From: Leadbetterella sp040829825
GTDB taxonomy: Bacteria > Bacteroidota > Bacteroidia > Cytophagales > Spirosomataceae
Assembly: GCF_040829825.1 (NCBI RefSeq)
Contig: NZ_JBFOLH010000002.1
Length of the DNA stretch: 64,000 nucleotides
Direction: 5' to 3' (one strand)
Of the stretch, positions 7,486 through 15,277 are shown in pieces. The translations under genes were made by a program, and so were the position numbers. The notes under the pieces were generated by a model that saw nothing but the letters and a program-made list of their open reading frames with translations, was not told the origin of the DNA and made no database searches. How positions within the stretch are numbered: the first letter of the stretch is position 1; each line of letters begins with the position of its first letter.

Positions 7486-9924
7486 ATGTTTTTGAATATA
7501 CATAAGCTTGACGGGCAGGGCAAAGTATTGCTGACCGACAGCCGGTTTCTTTCGGATCCGGAAAAAAGTGTGTTCTTTGCCATCAAAGGCACCCGGCACG
7601 ACGGGCACCGGTTCATTGAAGATTTGTTTGCGGCAGGCTTACGGGAGTTTGTGGTAGAAGAAAATACGCTTACTGCCGGGCTGAAGGCATTCCTGGAGAA
7701 GCCGGAGGTTCGGGCTTATCCCGTGCGCAGCAGTATCCTGGCCTTACAGGACCTGGCGGCCCGTAAAAGAGAAAAATACAGTTACCCGGTGGTAGGAATT
7801 ACGGGAAGTAACGGCAAGACCATTGTAAAAGAATGGCTGAGCTCGCTGCTGGAAAAAGACTTTGATGTGGTCAAAAGTCCACGCAGCTACAACTCGCAGA
7901 TCGGCGTGGCCTTATCGGTCTGGGAAATGTCTTCCAAAAATGACCTGGGTATTTTTGAGGCGGGGATCTCGCAGCCCGGTGAAATGCAGGCGCTGGAGAG
8001 GATGATCCGGCCCACATTGGGTATTTTTACCAATATCGGGTCTTCACACAGTGAAGGATTCCGGGATAACCGGGAGAAGGTCCGGGAGAAGCTCCTGCTT
8101 TTTCAAAGGGCGGAGGCCCTGGTCTATTGCCGAGACTACATGGAAATAGAAGAAGAGATCAGAAACTTTCTGCTGCCGTTGAACCCGGGTATCCGGCTTA
8201 TGGGATGGTCGGCTTCGGCTATTTGCCGGGAGGGTGATAAGCTTTGTTTTGAAATTTCTTCAGAAGGGGTAACAGAAACATTTATTCTGCCGTTTTCAGA
8301 CAACGCCTCGGTTGAAAATGCCGTTCACTGCGCCTGTGCCGGGAGGTACCTGTTAAGGCATAGAGGAACAGAAAGATTTCGGGAACGCTTTCGCTTCCTG
8401 AAGCCGGTAGAGATGCGGCTGGAGCTGAAAGAAGGGCGCGAAGGCAATTACGTGATAGACGATACGTACAACAACGACCTGGGCGGACTGAAAATGGCGT
8501 TGAACTTCATGAGCCAGACGCATACCAAGCGCGACAAGGTGCTGATCCTGAGCGATATGTTTCAGTCGGGCTTATCAGAACAGGAGCTCATGGCAGAAAT
8601 GCTGAACCTGATTCGCCCGCAGAAGATCAAAACCTTTATCGGTATCGGGGAGAATCTTGCGTCTTTCCCGGTGAAATTACCCGGAACCGGGGTGAAATGT
8701 TTCAAAACCACCGGGGAGTTTCTTAAAAGCGGGATTTTGGAGAGTTTCCGGAACTCGCTCATCCTGGTGAAAGGAGCCCGGTCTTTTTCGTTTGAGCATA
8801 TCGTGGAAAAGCTGGTGAAACGGATTCACGGTACCGTACTGGAAATTAACCTCGATGCCATTACGCACAACCTGAATGTTTACCGGGGCAAAATCGGGCC
8901 TCAGACCCGGCTGATGGTGATGGTAAAGGCGTTTGCCTATGGCAGTGGCAATGAAGTGGCGGCCTGGCTGCAATACCACCGGGTAGATTACCTCACCGTG
9001 GCATACCCGGATGAAGGAGTAGCGCTCAGGCAAAACGGGATTACCCTGCCCATCATGGTCATGAATGCCGATCCTAACAGCTATTCCACCTTGTTTGAGC
9101 ACCGTCTCGAGCCGGAGATTTACAGCTTTCGTGTGCTGGAAGCCTACCTGAAAGCCAAAAAGCTCTGGCGACCGGAAGAGGTCACCCGGGTGCACCTGAA
9201 AATTGATACGGGTATGCATCGACTGGGTTTTATGGAGAACGAAACGGGGAGGTTAGTGGAAATACTAAAGGAAAATCCTGCCGTGGAGGTGGCCACTATC
9301 TTCAGCCACCTGGTGGGAGCAGACGCTGAAGAGCACAATGCGTTTTCACGCGGGCAAATTGCTTGTTTTGAACGGGTATCTGCCCGCATAATTTCAGAAA
9401 CAGGTTGTACACCGCTCCGTCATATCTGCAATACCGCCGGAATTACCCGGTTTCCGGAGGCCCGGTACGATATGGTACGGCTGGGGATCGGGCTATACGG
9501 AGTGGAATCATCGGGCCTGGAAACCGGTGTTCTCGAACCGGTAGCTACCCTTAAAACAACCATTTCGCAAATCAAGCAGCTCCCTGCAGGAGAAACCGTG
9601 GGATACAGCCGCAGCGGCGTGCTGGAGCGCAACTCCCGCATTGCTACCATTGCCATTGGCTATGCCGATGGCTATGACCGGCGCTTCAGCAAGGGCAATG
9701 CCGTGGTAAATGTTAACGGAACCCTGTGTAAAACCGTAGGCAACATATGCATGGATATGACCATGATCGACGTGACCGATGCCGTATGCGAAGAAGGTGA
9801 CGAGGTGATTGTTTTTGGCGGAAAACCCGGCATTGCCGAACTGGCAGCGAAGATAGGCACTATTCCGTATGAGCTGTTGACGGGGGTATCAGAACGCGTG
9901 AAACGGGTATTTTATCACGCATAA
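7486..9924 (+). CDS. Bifunctional MurF ligase-alanine racemase fusion
   Basis: 812 residues. Residues 1-445 form a UDP-N-acetylmuramoyl-tripeptide--D-alanyl-D-alanine ligase (MurF): the ATP loop GITGSNGKT is at 104-112, FTNIGSSHSEGF near 181, and YVIDDTYNNDL near 323. Residues from about 448 form a type III PLP-dependent alanine racemase, with the PLP lysine at K481 (MVKAFAYGSG) and the catalytic-tyrosine region VGYSRSG near 705. The racemase makes D-Ala and MurF adds D-Ala-D-Ala to the cell-wall precursor, so the fusion joins supply and use. This fusion is known in Bacteroidota. AACAGGAAGAA precedes the ATG, a better ribosome site than most here. Confidence 0.95.
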   Translation: MFLNIHKLDGQGKVLLTDSRFLSDPEKSVFFAIKGTRHDGHRFIEDLFAAGLREFVVEENTLTAGLKAFLEKPEVRAYPVRSSILALQDLAARKREKYSYPVVGITGSNGKTIVKEWLSSLLEKDFDVVKSPRSYNSQIGVALSVWEMSSKNDLGIFEAGISQPGEMQALERMIRPTLGIFTNIGSSHSEGFRDNREKVREKLLLFQRAEALVYCRDYMEIEEEIRNFLLPLNPGIRLMGWSASAICREGDKLCFEISSEGVTETFILPFSDNASVENAVHCACAGRYLLRHRGTERFRERFRFLKPVEMRLELKEGREGNYVIDDTYNNDLGGLKMALNFMSQTHTKRDKVLILSDMFQSGLSEQELMAEMLNLIRPQKIKTFIGIGENLASFPVKLPGTGVKCFKTTGEFLKSGILESFRNSLILVKGARSFSFEHIVEKLVKRIHGTVLEINLDAITHNLNVYRGKIGPQTRLMVMVKAFAYGSGNEVAAWLQYHRVDYLTVAYPDEGVALRQNGITLPIMVMNADPNSYSTLFEHRLEPEIYSFRVLEAYLKAKKLWRPEEVTRVHLKIDTGMHRLGFMENETGRLVEILKENPAVEVATIFSHLVGADAEEHNAFSRGQIACFERVSARIISETGCTPLRHICNTAGITRFPEARYDMVRLGIGLYGVESSGLETGVLEPVATLKTTISQIKQLPAGETVGYSRSGVLERNSRIATIAIGYADGYDRRFSKGNAVVNVNGTLCKTVGNICMDMTMIDVTDAVCEEGDEVIVFGGKPGIAELAAKIGTIPYELLTGVSERVKRVFYHA

Positions 9925-9926
9925 TA

Positions 9927-10076
9927 TCAGGATAGATTCTGAAGGTCGTCAAGATCTTTTGGTCTGCCTGATTCTCTCTTTGCTTCCAAAAACCTGCCAA
10001 CAAGAATATAGCGTACATGGTTGTTGTTTAAGGCAGAGATGAATTCTCTGAAGTCTTCATTGAAAATATTGCCCAT
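9927..10076 (-). pseudogene. Internally deleted nucleotidyltransferase-like gene
   Basis: A 49-codon frame from ATG 10076 to TGA 9927. Its first 27 residues (NIFNEDFREFISALNNNHVR, YILVG) match the N-terminus of the small nucleotidyltransferase-like proteins common in Bacteroidota accessory loci. The last 21 (LEAKRESGRPKDLDDLQNL) match their C-terminus. The middle of about 100 residues, holding the GG...DxD nucleotidyl-transfer motif, is missing, and the reading frame is kept across the junction near 9993. The upstream 67-residue partner gene is intact and ends 4 bases before this start. The product cannot be an active transferase. Family identity is from memory of conserved termini. Confidence 0.7.
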
Positions 10077-10080
10077 ATAG

Positions 10081-10284
10081 CTAATGGTTACACCGGGCAC
10101 AAAATTTTGTTTTGTCCATTGGCGGCGGGCTTAGAAAAGGATGGTTATAAGCAATACTATTTAAATAAGCAGAAATCTGAAGTCGTTCCTGCCAGGATAA
10201 TTTACGGTAATATTGAGAATGGTCAGTTGCTTCCTTTGCAGTTTGAGCCTTAAAGACATTCCTGTTTAATCTAAAAGTATTCAT
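10081..10284 (-). CDS. Small partner protein of a nucleotidyltransferase-like pair
   Basis: 67 residues, low-GC and intact. The sequence (MNTFRLNRNVFKAQTAKEA, SWQERLQISAYLNSIAYN, MDKTKFCAR) belongs to a family of short Bacteroidota proteins I recall as encoded just upstream of a nucleotidyltransferase-like gene, as here. The arrangement resembles toxin-antitoxin or mobile accessory pairs, but its role is unproven. Its partner immediately downstream is internally deleted. The 451-base gap between murF-alr and the next gene is otherwise empty. Confidence 0.65.
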   Translation of the reverse strand: MNTFRLNRNVFKAQTAKEATDHSQYYRKLSWQERLQISAYLNSIAYNHPFLSPPPMDKTKFCARCNH

Positions 10285-10375
10285 ATTACAAAGTTAGAGC
10301 AAGTTTAAAATATTTGACTAATACTTTACTATTTCCCGTCAAGTCATCCGGTAAAATAAGATAGAAGCAAATGTA

Positions 10376-10870
10376 CTACCTCAGCCTGAAAGAATCCAGG
10401 TTGCTGCTGATTCTGTTAAGATAGGCTTCGAATTGCGGGGTTTCTGCTGTAAAGGTAATAATGTACATTTTACTGTCTTTGATGTGGTAGTATTGTTTCC
10501 AGGTCTGGTGAAACCCGCTTTTAAGGCCTTTGTAAATGATATATTCGCTGTTGCCGGAAAGCTTTTTCCTTTCCAGGAGCTCAAAGTTTTCAATCACAGA
10601 GGGGAGATACCCGATAGAAAAGGCGGTATATTTTTCTACTGGGTAGTTTTTGGAAGGAGCATCTGCTACGGTGATGTTGATATTTTCCAGGAAAGTGTCA
10701 GAAGGGCTGTCCTGCGGGGCCAGAAAGGAGCAGTCGGTTTCCGTACAGTTATCTTTTACTTTCCATCCGTCCGGGATGTCCAGGGTGTAGGAGAAATTGC
10801 GGAGGGAATCAGCAGGGAGGGCGTGGGCTCTGAAAACAACGAAGCAAAACAGCAACAGTAATTTTTTCAT
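10376..10870 (-). CDS. Secreted protein, possibly PsbP/DcrB-like
   Basis: 164 residues with a signal peptide cleaved after AHA near residue 17. The mature sequence opens with FSYTLDIPDGWKVKDN and has a paired acidic Cys motif (CTETDC). Later come EKYTAFSIGYLPSV and IYKGLKSGFHQTWKQYYHIKDSKMY, ending in a strand-helix element. The pattern of an opening DIPDGW strand and late TWKQYY strand resembles PsbP/DcrB-type folds; this is inference. The gene stands alone, 42 bases after the start of aroA on the same strand. Confidence 0.55.
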   Translation of the reverse strand: MKKLLLLFCFVVFRAHALPADSLRNFSYTLDIPDGWKVKDNCTETDCSFLAPQDSPSDTFLENINITVADAPSKNYPVEKYTAFSIGYLPSVIENFELLERKKLSGNSEYIIYKGLKSGFHQTWKQYYHIKDSKMYIITFTAETPQFEAYLNRISSNLDSFRLR

Positions 10871-10912
10871 AACGGTTATTTGTCAAAATAATGCCCCATA
10901 GCGGAAATATGC

Positions 10913-12142
10913 TTAATTTATCTCTACAATTTTCCCGAAATCGTCCCAGAAGCTGGGATAGGATTTGGCCACCACTCCGGGTTCTTTGATAACGATGTCT
11001 CTTAACATGGCTACGGGGGCAAAGGCCATGGCCATGCGGTGATCGTCATAGGTGTCGATCACCGGCATTTCAGCGGGGTTGAAGAAATGCGTGACCTTGT
11101 ATTTATGGTTGGGCTCAATTTCTATAAGCTCAGCTCCTATTTTCTTCAGCTCGTTCTGCAGGGCCAGCACACGGTCGGTTTCTTTGATCTTCAGGCTTTC
11201 TATGCCGGTGAGCTCCCCTTCCATTTTCAGGCCGGCCAGCACTACGGCTACGGTTTGGGTGAGATCGGGACAGTTGGAGAAATCCCAGCGGAAAGTATGG
11301 GCCGGAGAGATCTTTTCCAGTAAGACACCGTCTTCGGTAAAGGTACTTTTTACGCCCAGTTGAGCCATAATGTCTGTGATGGCGCTGTCGCCCTGCAGGG
11401 AATTCTGCTTCAGGCCCAGCAATTCAATCCTGGAGCCGGGATGCCCGGCCAACGCTACTACCGAATACCAGTAGGAAGCTCCTGACCAGTCGGATTCAAT
11501 TTTATAGGTAACGGGTTGGTACGCCTGGGGCTCTACCCGCAGCTTTTTGTTTTCCCAGTCGGCCGAGACCTGCACGCCGGAGGCTTCCATCTGCCGGATG
11601 GTCATGGTGATATAGGGTACAGAGCCCACTTCGCCCAGCAACTCAATCTCCAGCCCTTTTTCCAGCCGGGGGGCAATCATAAGAAGGGCGGAAATGTACT
11701 GGCTGCTTACATCACCGCGGATGCTGATCTTACAGGTTTTCTGGGGACCGAAGCCGTTGATCTTCAATGGAGGGTACCCTTCCCTGTCCAGGTATTCAAT
11801 ATCGGCGCCCAGCTCTTTCAGGGCTTCTGCCAGCAGGCCGAGGGGCCTTTCGCACATCCGGGCGGTTCCGGTCATAATACGGGGCTGGTTGGTCACTGAA
11901 AAATAGGCTGTCAGGAAACGCATGGTTGTACCGGCATCCAGCACATCAGCAACAGGGCCTTCTGATTCCAGCAAACGGATCATCGTTTGGGTATCGCGGG
12001 CAGTGGAAAGGTTTTGTAAATCGCTTTTAAAGCCGGTCAGCGCATGAATGATCAAAGCCCGGTTACTTTCACTTTTCGAAGATGCAAGGGCTATTCGTTC
12101 GTTAAATTCTCCTGACGGTTTCCTGATATGATACTGACTCAA
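10913..12142 (-). CDS. aroA: 3-phosphoshikimate 1-carboxyvinyltransferase (EPSP synthase)
   Basis: 409 residues. It has the substrate motif SKSESNRALIIHAL near residue 22, LDAGTTMRFLTAYF near 66 and the late signature DTYDDHRMAMAFAP near 362. It transfers the enolpyruvyl group of PEP to shikimate 3-phosphate in the shikimate pathway. aroQ, another gene of this pathway, is in the window at 55.7 kb but not linked. It is a little shorter than the E. coli enzyme, as is usual in Bacteroidota. Confidence 0.93.
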   Translation of the reverse strand: MSQYHIRKPSGEFNERIALASSKSESNRALIIHALTGFKSDLQNLSTARDTQTMIRLLESEGPVADVLDAGTTMRFLTAYFSVTNQPRIMTGTARMCERPLGLLAEALKELGADIEYLDREGYPPLKINGFGPQKTCKISIRGDVSSQYISALLMIAPRLEKGLEIELLGEVGSVPYITMTIRQMEASGVQVSADWENKKLRVEPQAYQPVTYKIESDWSGASYWYSVVALAGHPGSRIELLGLKQNSLQGDSAITDIMAQLGVKSTFTEDGVLLEKISPAHTFRWDFSNCPDLTQTVAVVLAGLKMEGELTGIESLKIKETDRVLALQNELKKIGAELIEIEPNHKYKVTHFFNPAEMPVIDTYDDHRMAMAFAPVAMLRDIVIKEPGVVAKSYPSFWDDFGKIVEIN

Positions 12143-12335
12143 AGCAAATACGTTTTGTTGAAGAGCAAAGATAAAGTTATTTTTTAGTGGAAATTACAGC
12201 GGGTGTTTTTATTTGATTTTTTGCACCTGCACAGCATGTTATATGGTATTTTTCTAAGTTTTGGTTTAACCGTTTACCGCTTGTCCGGTTTCGAAACCTA
12301 TCTTCTTTTGAAAGCATACGTTTATCCGAAAGTTG

Positions 12336-12365
12336 TTGCCCAAACCGGTATATATAATATTTTTG
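12336..12365 (+). promoter_or_regulatory. Bacteroidota-type promoter for the SPFH/NfeD operon
   Basis: TTG (12336-12338) is separated by 19 bases from TATTTTTG (12358-12365), matching the TTG-N19-21-TAnnTTTG consensus. The ATG follows 42 bases later. The preceding stretch from 12143 holds no gene. Confidence 0.6.
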
Positions 12366-12407
12366 TCATAAGAAAAACGAATTCTAACACTTAAATTTAT
12401 ATATATT

Positions 12408-13319
12408 ATGTATCCTGTACTTGCTATTGTGTTTTTGGTGGTGGTTCTGATTATGATGGGGGTGAAGGTGGTACCCCAGCAGACCGCATTTATTGCAGAG
12501 CGCCTGGGGAAGTTCAACGGTGTGCTCCAACCCGGCATTAACTTTATTATCCCGTTTTTTGACCGGATTGCGTACAAGCACAGCCTGAAAGAAAAGGCAT
12601 ACGATATTCACGAGCAGATCTGTATCACCAAAGATAACGTTCAGGTGCGGGTCGACGGGGTGATCTTCCTGCAGGTGATTGATCCGAAACAGGCGTCGTA
12701 CGGTATTAACGACTTTGTGTTTGCGGTAACCCAGCTGGCCCAGACCACCATGCGGAGTGAGATCGGTAAAATTGATCTCGATAAAACCTTCGTGGAACGG
12801 ATGGTCATTAACCACGCCGTGGTGGCGGCTATTGACGAGGCGGCCATTGGCTGGGGTGTGAAAGTATTGCGTTACGAGATCAAGAACATTACGCCTCCGG
12901 CTACCGTGCTGCAGGCCATGGAAAAGCAGATGCAGGCAGAGCGGGAAAGGCGTTCAGTGATCCTGGAATCAGAAGGTAAGAAACAATTTGCCATCAATGT
13001 AGCTGAAGGAGAGAAGGCCCGGCTGGTGCTGGAATCGGAAGCCCAGAAGCTGCAGCAGATCAACCAGGCAGAAGGTGAGGCATCGGCTATCCGTTCGGTG
13101 GCTGAAGCTAAGGCAGAGTCTATCCGCCTGATTGCAGAAGCGCTCCAGGAAAAAGGCGGGATGGAAGCCCTGCAGCTGCGGGTGGCGGAAGATTACATTG
13201 AGCAGTTCGGTAAACTGGCTAAAACGAACAATACTATTATCCTGCCGTCTAATCTGGCCGATATGTCAGGCGTTATAGCTACAGCAATGAGTGTTATTAA
13301 ACAAGAAAAATCGAAGTAA
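12408..13319 (+). CDS. SPFH/Band 7 membrane protein (paraslipin/QmcA-type)
   Basis: 303 residues. An N-terminal transmembrane helix (residues 2-20) is followed by the Band 7 domain (VPQQTAFIAERLGKFNGVL, PGINFIIPFFD, VQVRVDGVIFLQVID). A long charged helix with repeated Ala/Glu (about 165-255) is a probable coiled coil for oligomerisation. Proteins of this class form membrane microdomain scaffolds and often pair with NfeD proteins; an nfeD-like gene follows with a 2-base gap, which supports this assignment. A good promoter lies upstream. Confidence 0.9.
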   Translation: MYPVLAIVFLVVVLIMMGVKVVPQQTAFIAERLGKFNGVLQPGINFIIPFFDRIAYKHSLKEKAYDIHEQICITKDNVQVRVDGVIFLQVIDPKQASYGINDFVFAVTQLAQTTMRSEIGKIDLDKTFVERMVINHAVVAAIDEAAIGWGVKVLRYEIKNITPPATVLQAMEKQMQAERERRSVILESEGKKQFAINVAEGEKARLVLESEAQKLQQINQAEGEASAIRSVAEAKAESIRLIAEALQEKGGMEALQLRVAEDYIEQFGKLAKTNNTIILPSNLADMSGVIATAMSVIKQEKSK

Positions 13320-13321
13320 AT

Positions 13322-13747
13322 ATGGAACCCATCAGCATCTGGATAGTTATCGGAGTGGCCCTCCTGATTGCCGAAATCCTTTCGGTATCGTTTTACTCCA
13401 TCTTTTTTGGAATGGGGGCATTGATTACCGCGCTTTTTATTTACCTGGGTTTTGCCGACGACCTGACGACCCAGCTACTGATTTTCGGGGTGGCGTCATT
13501 GGGAAGCCTGCTGATCTTCCGGCAGCGGCTGCTGGAAGTATTCAATAAGAACGCAAAAGAATTTAAGGAGATCGTAGACGACTTTGCCCGGGTATCGGCC
13601 CCCATTCCGCCGCACGGCGAAGGGAAAGTCTTTTATCGCGGCGCCGACTGGATCGCCTATTCTGACGCCGAACAGAGCATTGAAAAGAATGCCCGGGTGA
13701 AGATCAGGAAGATCGACGGGATCAAGCTGATCGTAGATCCCGCCTGA
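13322..13747 (+). CDS. NfeD-like membrane protein
   Basis: 141 residues. Two transmembrane segments fill the first 65 residues (ISIWIVIGVALLIAEIL; YSIFFGMGALITALFIYLGF). A C-terminal OB-fold-like beta domain follows (GEGKVFYRGADWIAYSD, NARVKIRKIDGIKLIVDP), ending in the typical V-x-x-I-x-G-x-x-L/I-x-V pattern. It is the expected short NfeD partner of the upstream SPFH protein and is almost certainly co-transcribed with it. Confidence 0.88.
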   Translation: MEPISIWIVIGVALLIAEILSVSFYSIFFGMGALITALFIYLGFADDLTTQLLIFGVASLGSLLIFRQRLLEVFNKNAKEFKEIVDDFARVSAPIPPHGEGKVFYRGADWIAYSDAEQSIEKNARVKIRKIDGIKLIVDPA

Positions 13748-13766
13748 GAAACGCATCGGGCAGAAA

Positions 13767-13860
13767 GAAGCTGTTCCGGCAAATACATCAACTGACGTGT
13801 TGACAGGACCTGTAGCAGGTTCGTCACTACGGTGTCGGATGTATTTGCCGGAGCAGCTTC
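13767..13860. repeat. 23-bp inverted repeat with structured 48-base loop
   Basis: The left arm 13767-13789 and right arm 13838-13860 (core GGCAAATACATC / GATGTATTTGCC) pair over 23 positions with a single G-T. The 48-base loop holds a smaller TGACG...CGTCA pairing around ACAGGACCTGT. The right arm continues into GCTGTTTTAA. It sits between nfeD and cobW and could be a terminator-like RNA structure or a small mobile repeat. The rest of the 13748-14018 gap holds the cobW promoter. Confidence 0.7.
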
Positions 13861-13938
13861 GCTGTTTTAATACCGCATAACCACCAACAACTGCTTCTTT
13901 GCAGTCGCATAGCTGCCTGCACCTGATTTTTATTTTAT

Positions 13939-13955
13939 TTGCAACAATGTTGCAA
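13939..13955. promoter_or_regulatory. Palindromic operator 1 of cobW-like gene
   Basis: TTGCAACAATGTTGCAA is a perfect 8-bp-arm palindrome around one central base. It covers the -33 TTG (13950-13952). Palindromes of this size are typical of Fur/Zur-family repressors, and CobW-family genes are often Zur-controlled. The regulator identity is inferred. Confidence 0.7.
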
Positions 13956-13977
13956 TAATAAATGTTAATTATATTTG
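13950..13977 (+). promoter_or_regulatory. Promoter of the cobW-like gene
   Basis: TTG at 13950-13952, a 17-base spacer and TATATTTG at 13970-13977. Both elements are overlapped by the flanking palindromes, so binding there would block RNA polymerase. The ATG is at 14019. Confidence 0.6.
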
Positions 13978-13991
13978 CATCATTGTTGCAA
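13975..13991. promoter_or_regulatory. Palindromic operator 2 of cobW-like gene
   Basis: TTGCATCATTGTTGCAA repeats operator 1 with one mismatch between its arms. It lies exactly 36 bases downstream, so both sites would face the same general side of the helix. It overlaps the end of the -7 element. Confidence 0.65.
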
Positions 13992-14018
13992 GTAAATGGG
14001 CATTTTAAAAAATAGGAT

Positions 14019-15233
14019 ATGAAACGAACAGGCAAATTACCGGTAACCGTATTAAGCGGTTTCCTGGGGGCAGGGAAAACTACCCTGCTCAATCATATTT
14101 TACACAATAAGGAGGGGCTAAAAGTAGCGGTCATCGTTAACGACATGAGCGAAGTGAACGTAGATGCCCGCCTGGTGGAAAGCCAGGATACTCTCTCACG
14201 TACAGAAGAAAGACTGGTGGAAATGAGTAACGGCTGTATCTGCTGCACCTTGCGTGAAGACCTGATGACCGAAGTGGAAAAGCTGGCAAAAGAGCAGAAA
14301 TTCGACTACCTCCTGATCGAGAGTACGGGCATCAGTGAGCCCGTGCCCGTAGCGCAGACGTTTTCGTATGTGGATGAGCAGAGCGGTATCGACCTGTCGC
14401 GCTTCAGCTACATCGATACCATGGTTACCGTGGTAGACTGCTATAATTTCTTCAATGATTTCGGAACTAACGAGCTTTTGCAGGACCGTCGCCTCACCGA
14501 CATGGAAGGCGACCACCGCACCATCGTTAACCTGCTGACCGACCAGATCGAGTTTGCCAATGTGATTATCCTGAACAAGGCCGACCTGGTAGATGCCCAT
14601 ACATTGGGTTTGCTGAAGGCTTCCCTGAAAAAGCTGAACCCCGGCGCCCGGATCATCCCCGCAGTTTTCGGGAAGGTACCGCCCGGTGAAATGCTGAATA
14701 CCGGGCTTTTTGACTTTGAGGAGGCGCAATATTCGGCCGGCTGGCAAAAAGAGCTGGAAGCAGAGAGCCACACACCCGAAACCGAAGAGTACGGGATAAG
14801 CTCATTTGTATTCCGTGACCGCAGGCCTTTTCACCCGGAGCGTTTCTGGAAATACCTCAATGAAGAATACCCCGAAGGTGTTATACGGGCAAAAGGTCTT
14901 TTCTGGCTGGCTTCCCGGCCGGATGATGCGCTTAATTTTTCACAGGCCGGCGGCTCGTCGCGACTGGAACCGGCCGGTGTATGGTGGTGCAGCATGCCGT
15001 ACGGAGAGCGGGTACAGTATGCCGCTTTTGTGCATAACCGGGAGATAATTGAAAGCCGGTGGAGCAGGCAGTGGGGCGACCGTATGAACGAGCTGGTGTT
15101 TATCGGGCAGGATATGGACAAAGAAAAAATGATCAGCGATCTGCATGGATGCCTGCTGAATGAAGCGGAAACGGATGCTTTTGAGCGGGGAGAAACTTTT
15201 ATAGATTTTTTTGAAAATATATTTGTTAGATAA
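14019..15233 (+). CDS. CobW/COG0523-family GTPase, putative zinc metallochaperone
   Basis: 404 residues. The Walker A loop GFLGAGKTTLLNHIL is at 14-28, the metal-binding motif C-I-C-C at 73-76 (Cys73, Cys75, Cys76) and the GTP specificity motif NKAD near 188. A CobW C-terminal domain begins near 265 (ISSFVFRDRRPFHPERFW). COG0523 proteins use GTP hydrolysis to deliver metals, often Zn, to client enzymes in metal scarcity. The two promoter palindromes support metalloregulation. A TonB receptor gene follows 44 bases later under its own promoter, whose spacer overlaps this gene's stop codon. Members of this family are broad, so the exact client is unknown. Confidence 0.85.
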   Translation: MKRTGKLPVTVLSGFLGAGKTTLLNHILHNKEGLKVAVIVNDMSEVNVDARLVESQDTLSRTEERLVEMSNGCICCTLREDLMTEVEKLAKEQKFDYLLIESTGISEPVPVAQTFSYVDEQSGIDLSRFSYIDTMVTVVDCYNFFNDFGTNELLQDRRLTDMEGDHRTIVNLLTDQIEFANVIILNKADLVDAHTLGLLKASLKKLNPGARIIPAVFGKVPPGEMLNTGLFDFEEAQYSAGWQKELEAESHTPETEEYGISSFVFRDRRPFHPERFWKYLNEEYPEGVIRAKGLFWLASRPDDALNFSQAGGSSRLEPAGVWWCSMPYGERVQYAAFVHNREIIESRWSRQWGDRMNELVFIGQDMDKEKMISDLHGCLLNEAETDAFERGETFIDFFENIFVR

Positions 15234-15253
15234 ATCTAACTTTTATATTTTTG
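15223..15253 (+). promoter_or_regulatory. Promoter of the TonB receptor with operator in the spacer
   Basis: TTG (15223-15225), a 20-base spacer and TATTTTTG (15246-15253) match the Bacteroidota consensus. The spacer is filled by the palindrome GTTAGATAAATCTAAC (15225-15240; 7-bp arms, AA centre). It differs from the cobW palindromes, so a second regulator, perhaps DtxR/MntR-like, is likely. The site also spans the cobW stop codon. Confidence 0.6.
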
Positions 15254-15277
15254 TGAATCAATAATAAAAATAGACAT

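Noticed and set aside
12203..12394. 63-codon plus-strand ORF
   Set aside because: It overlaps the strong SPFH promoter and has no conserved features; probably chance.
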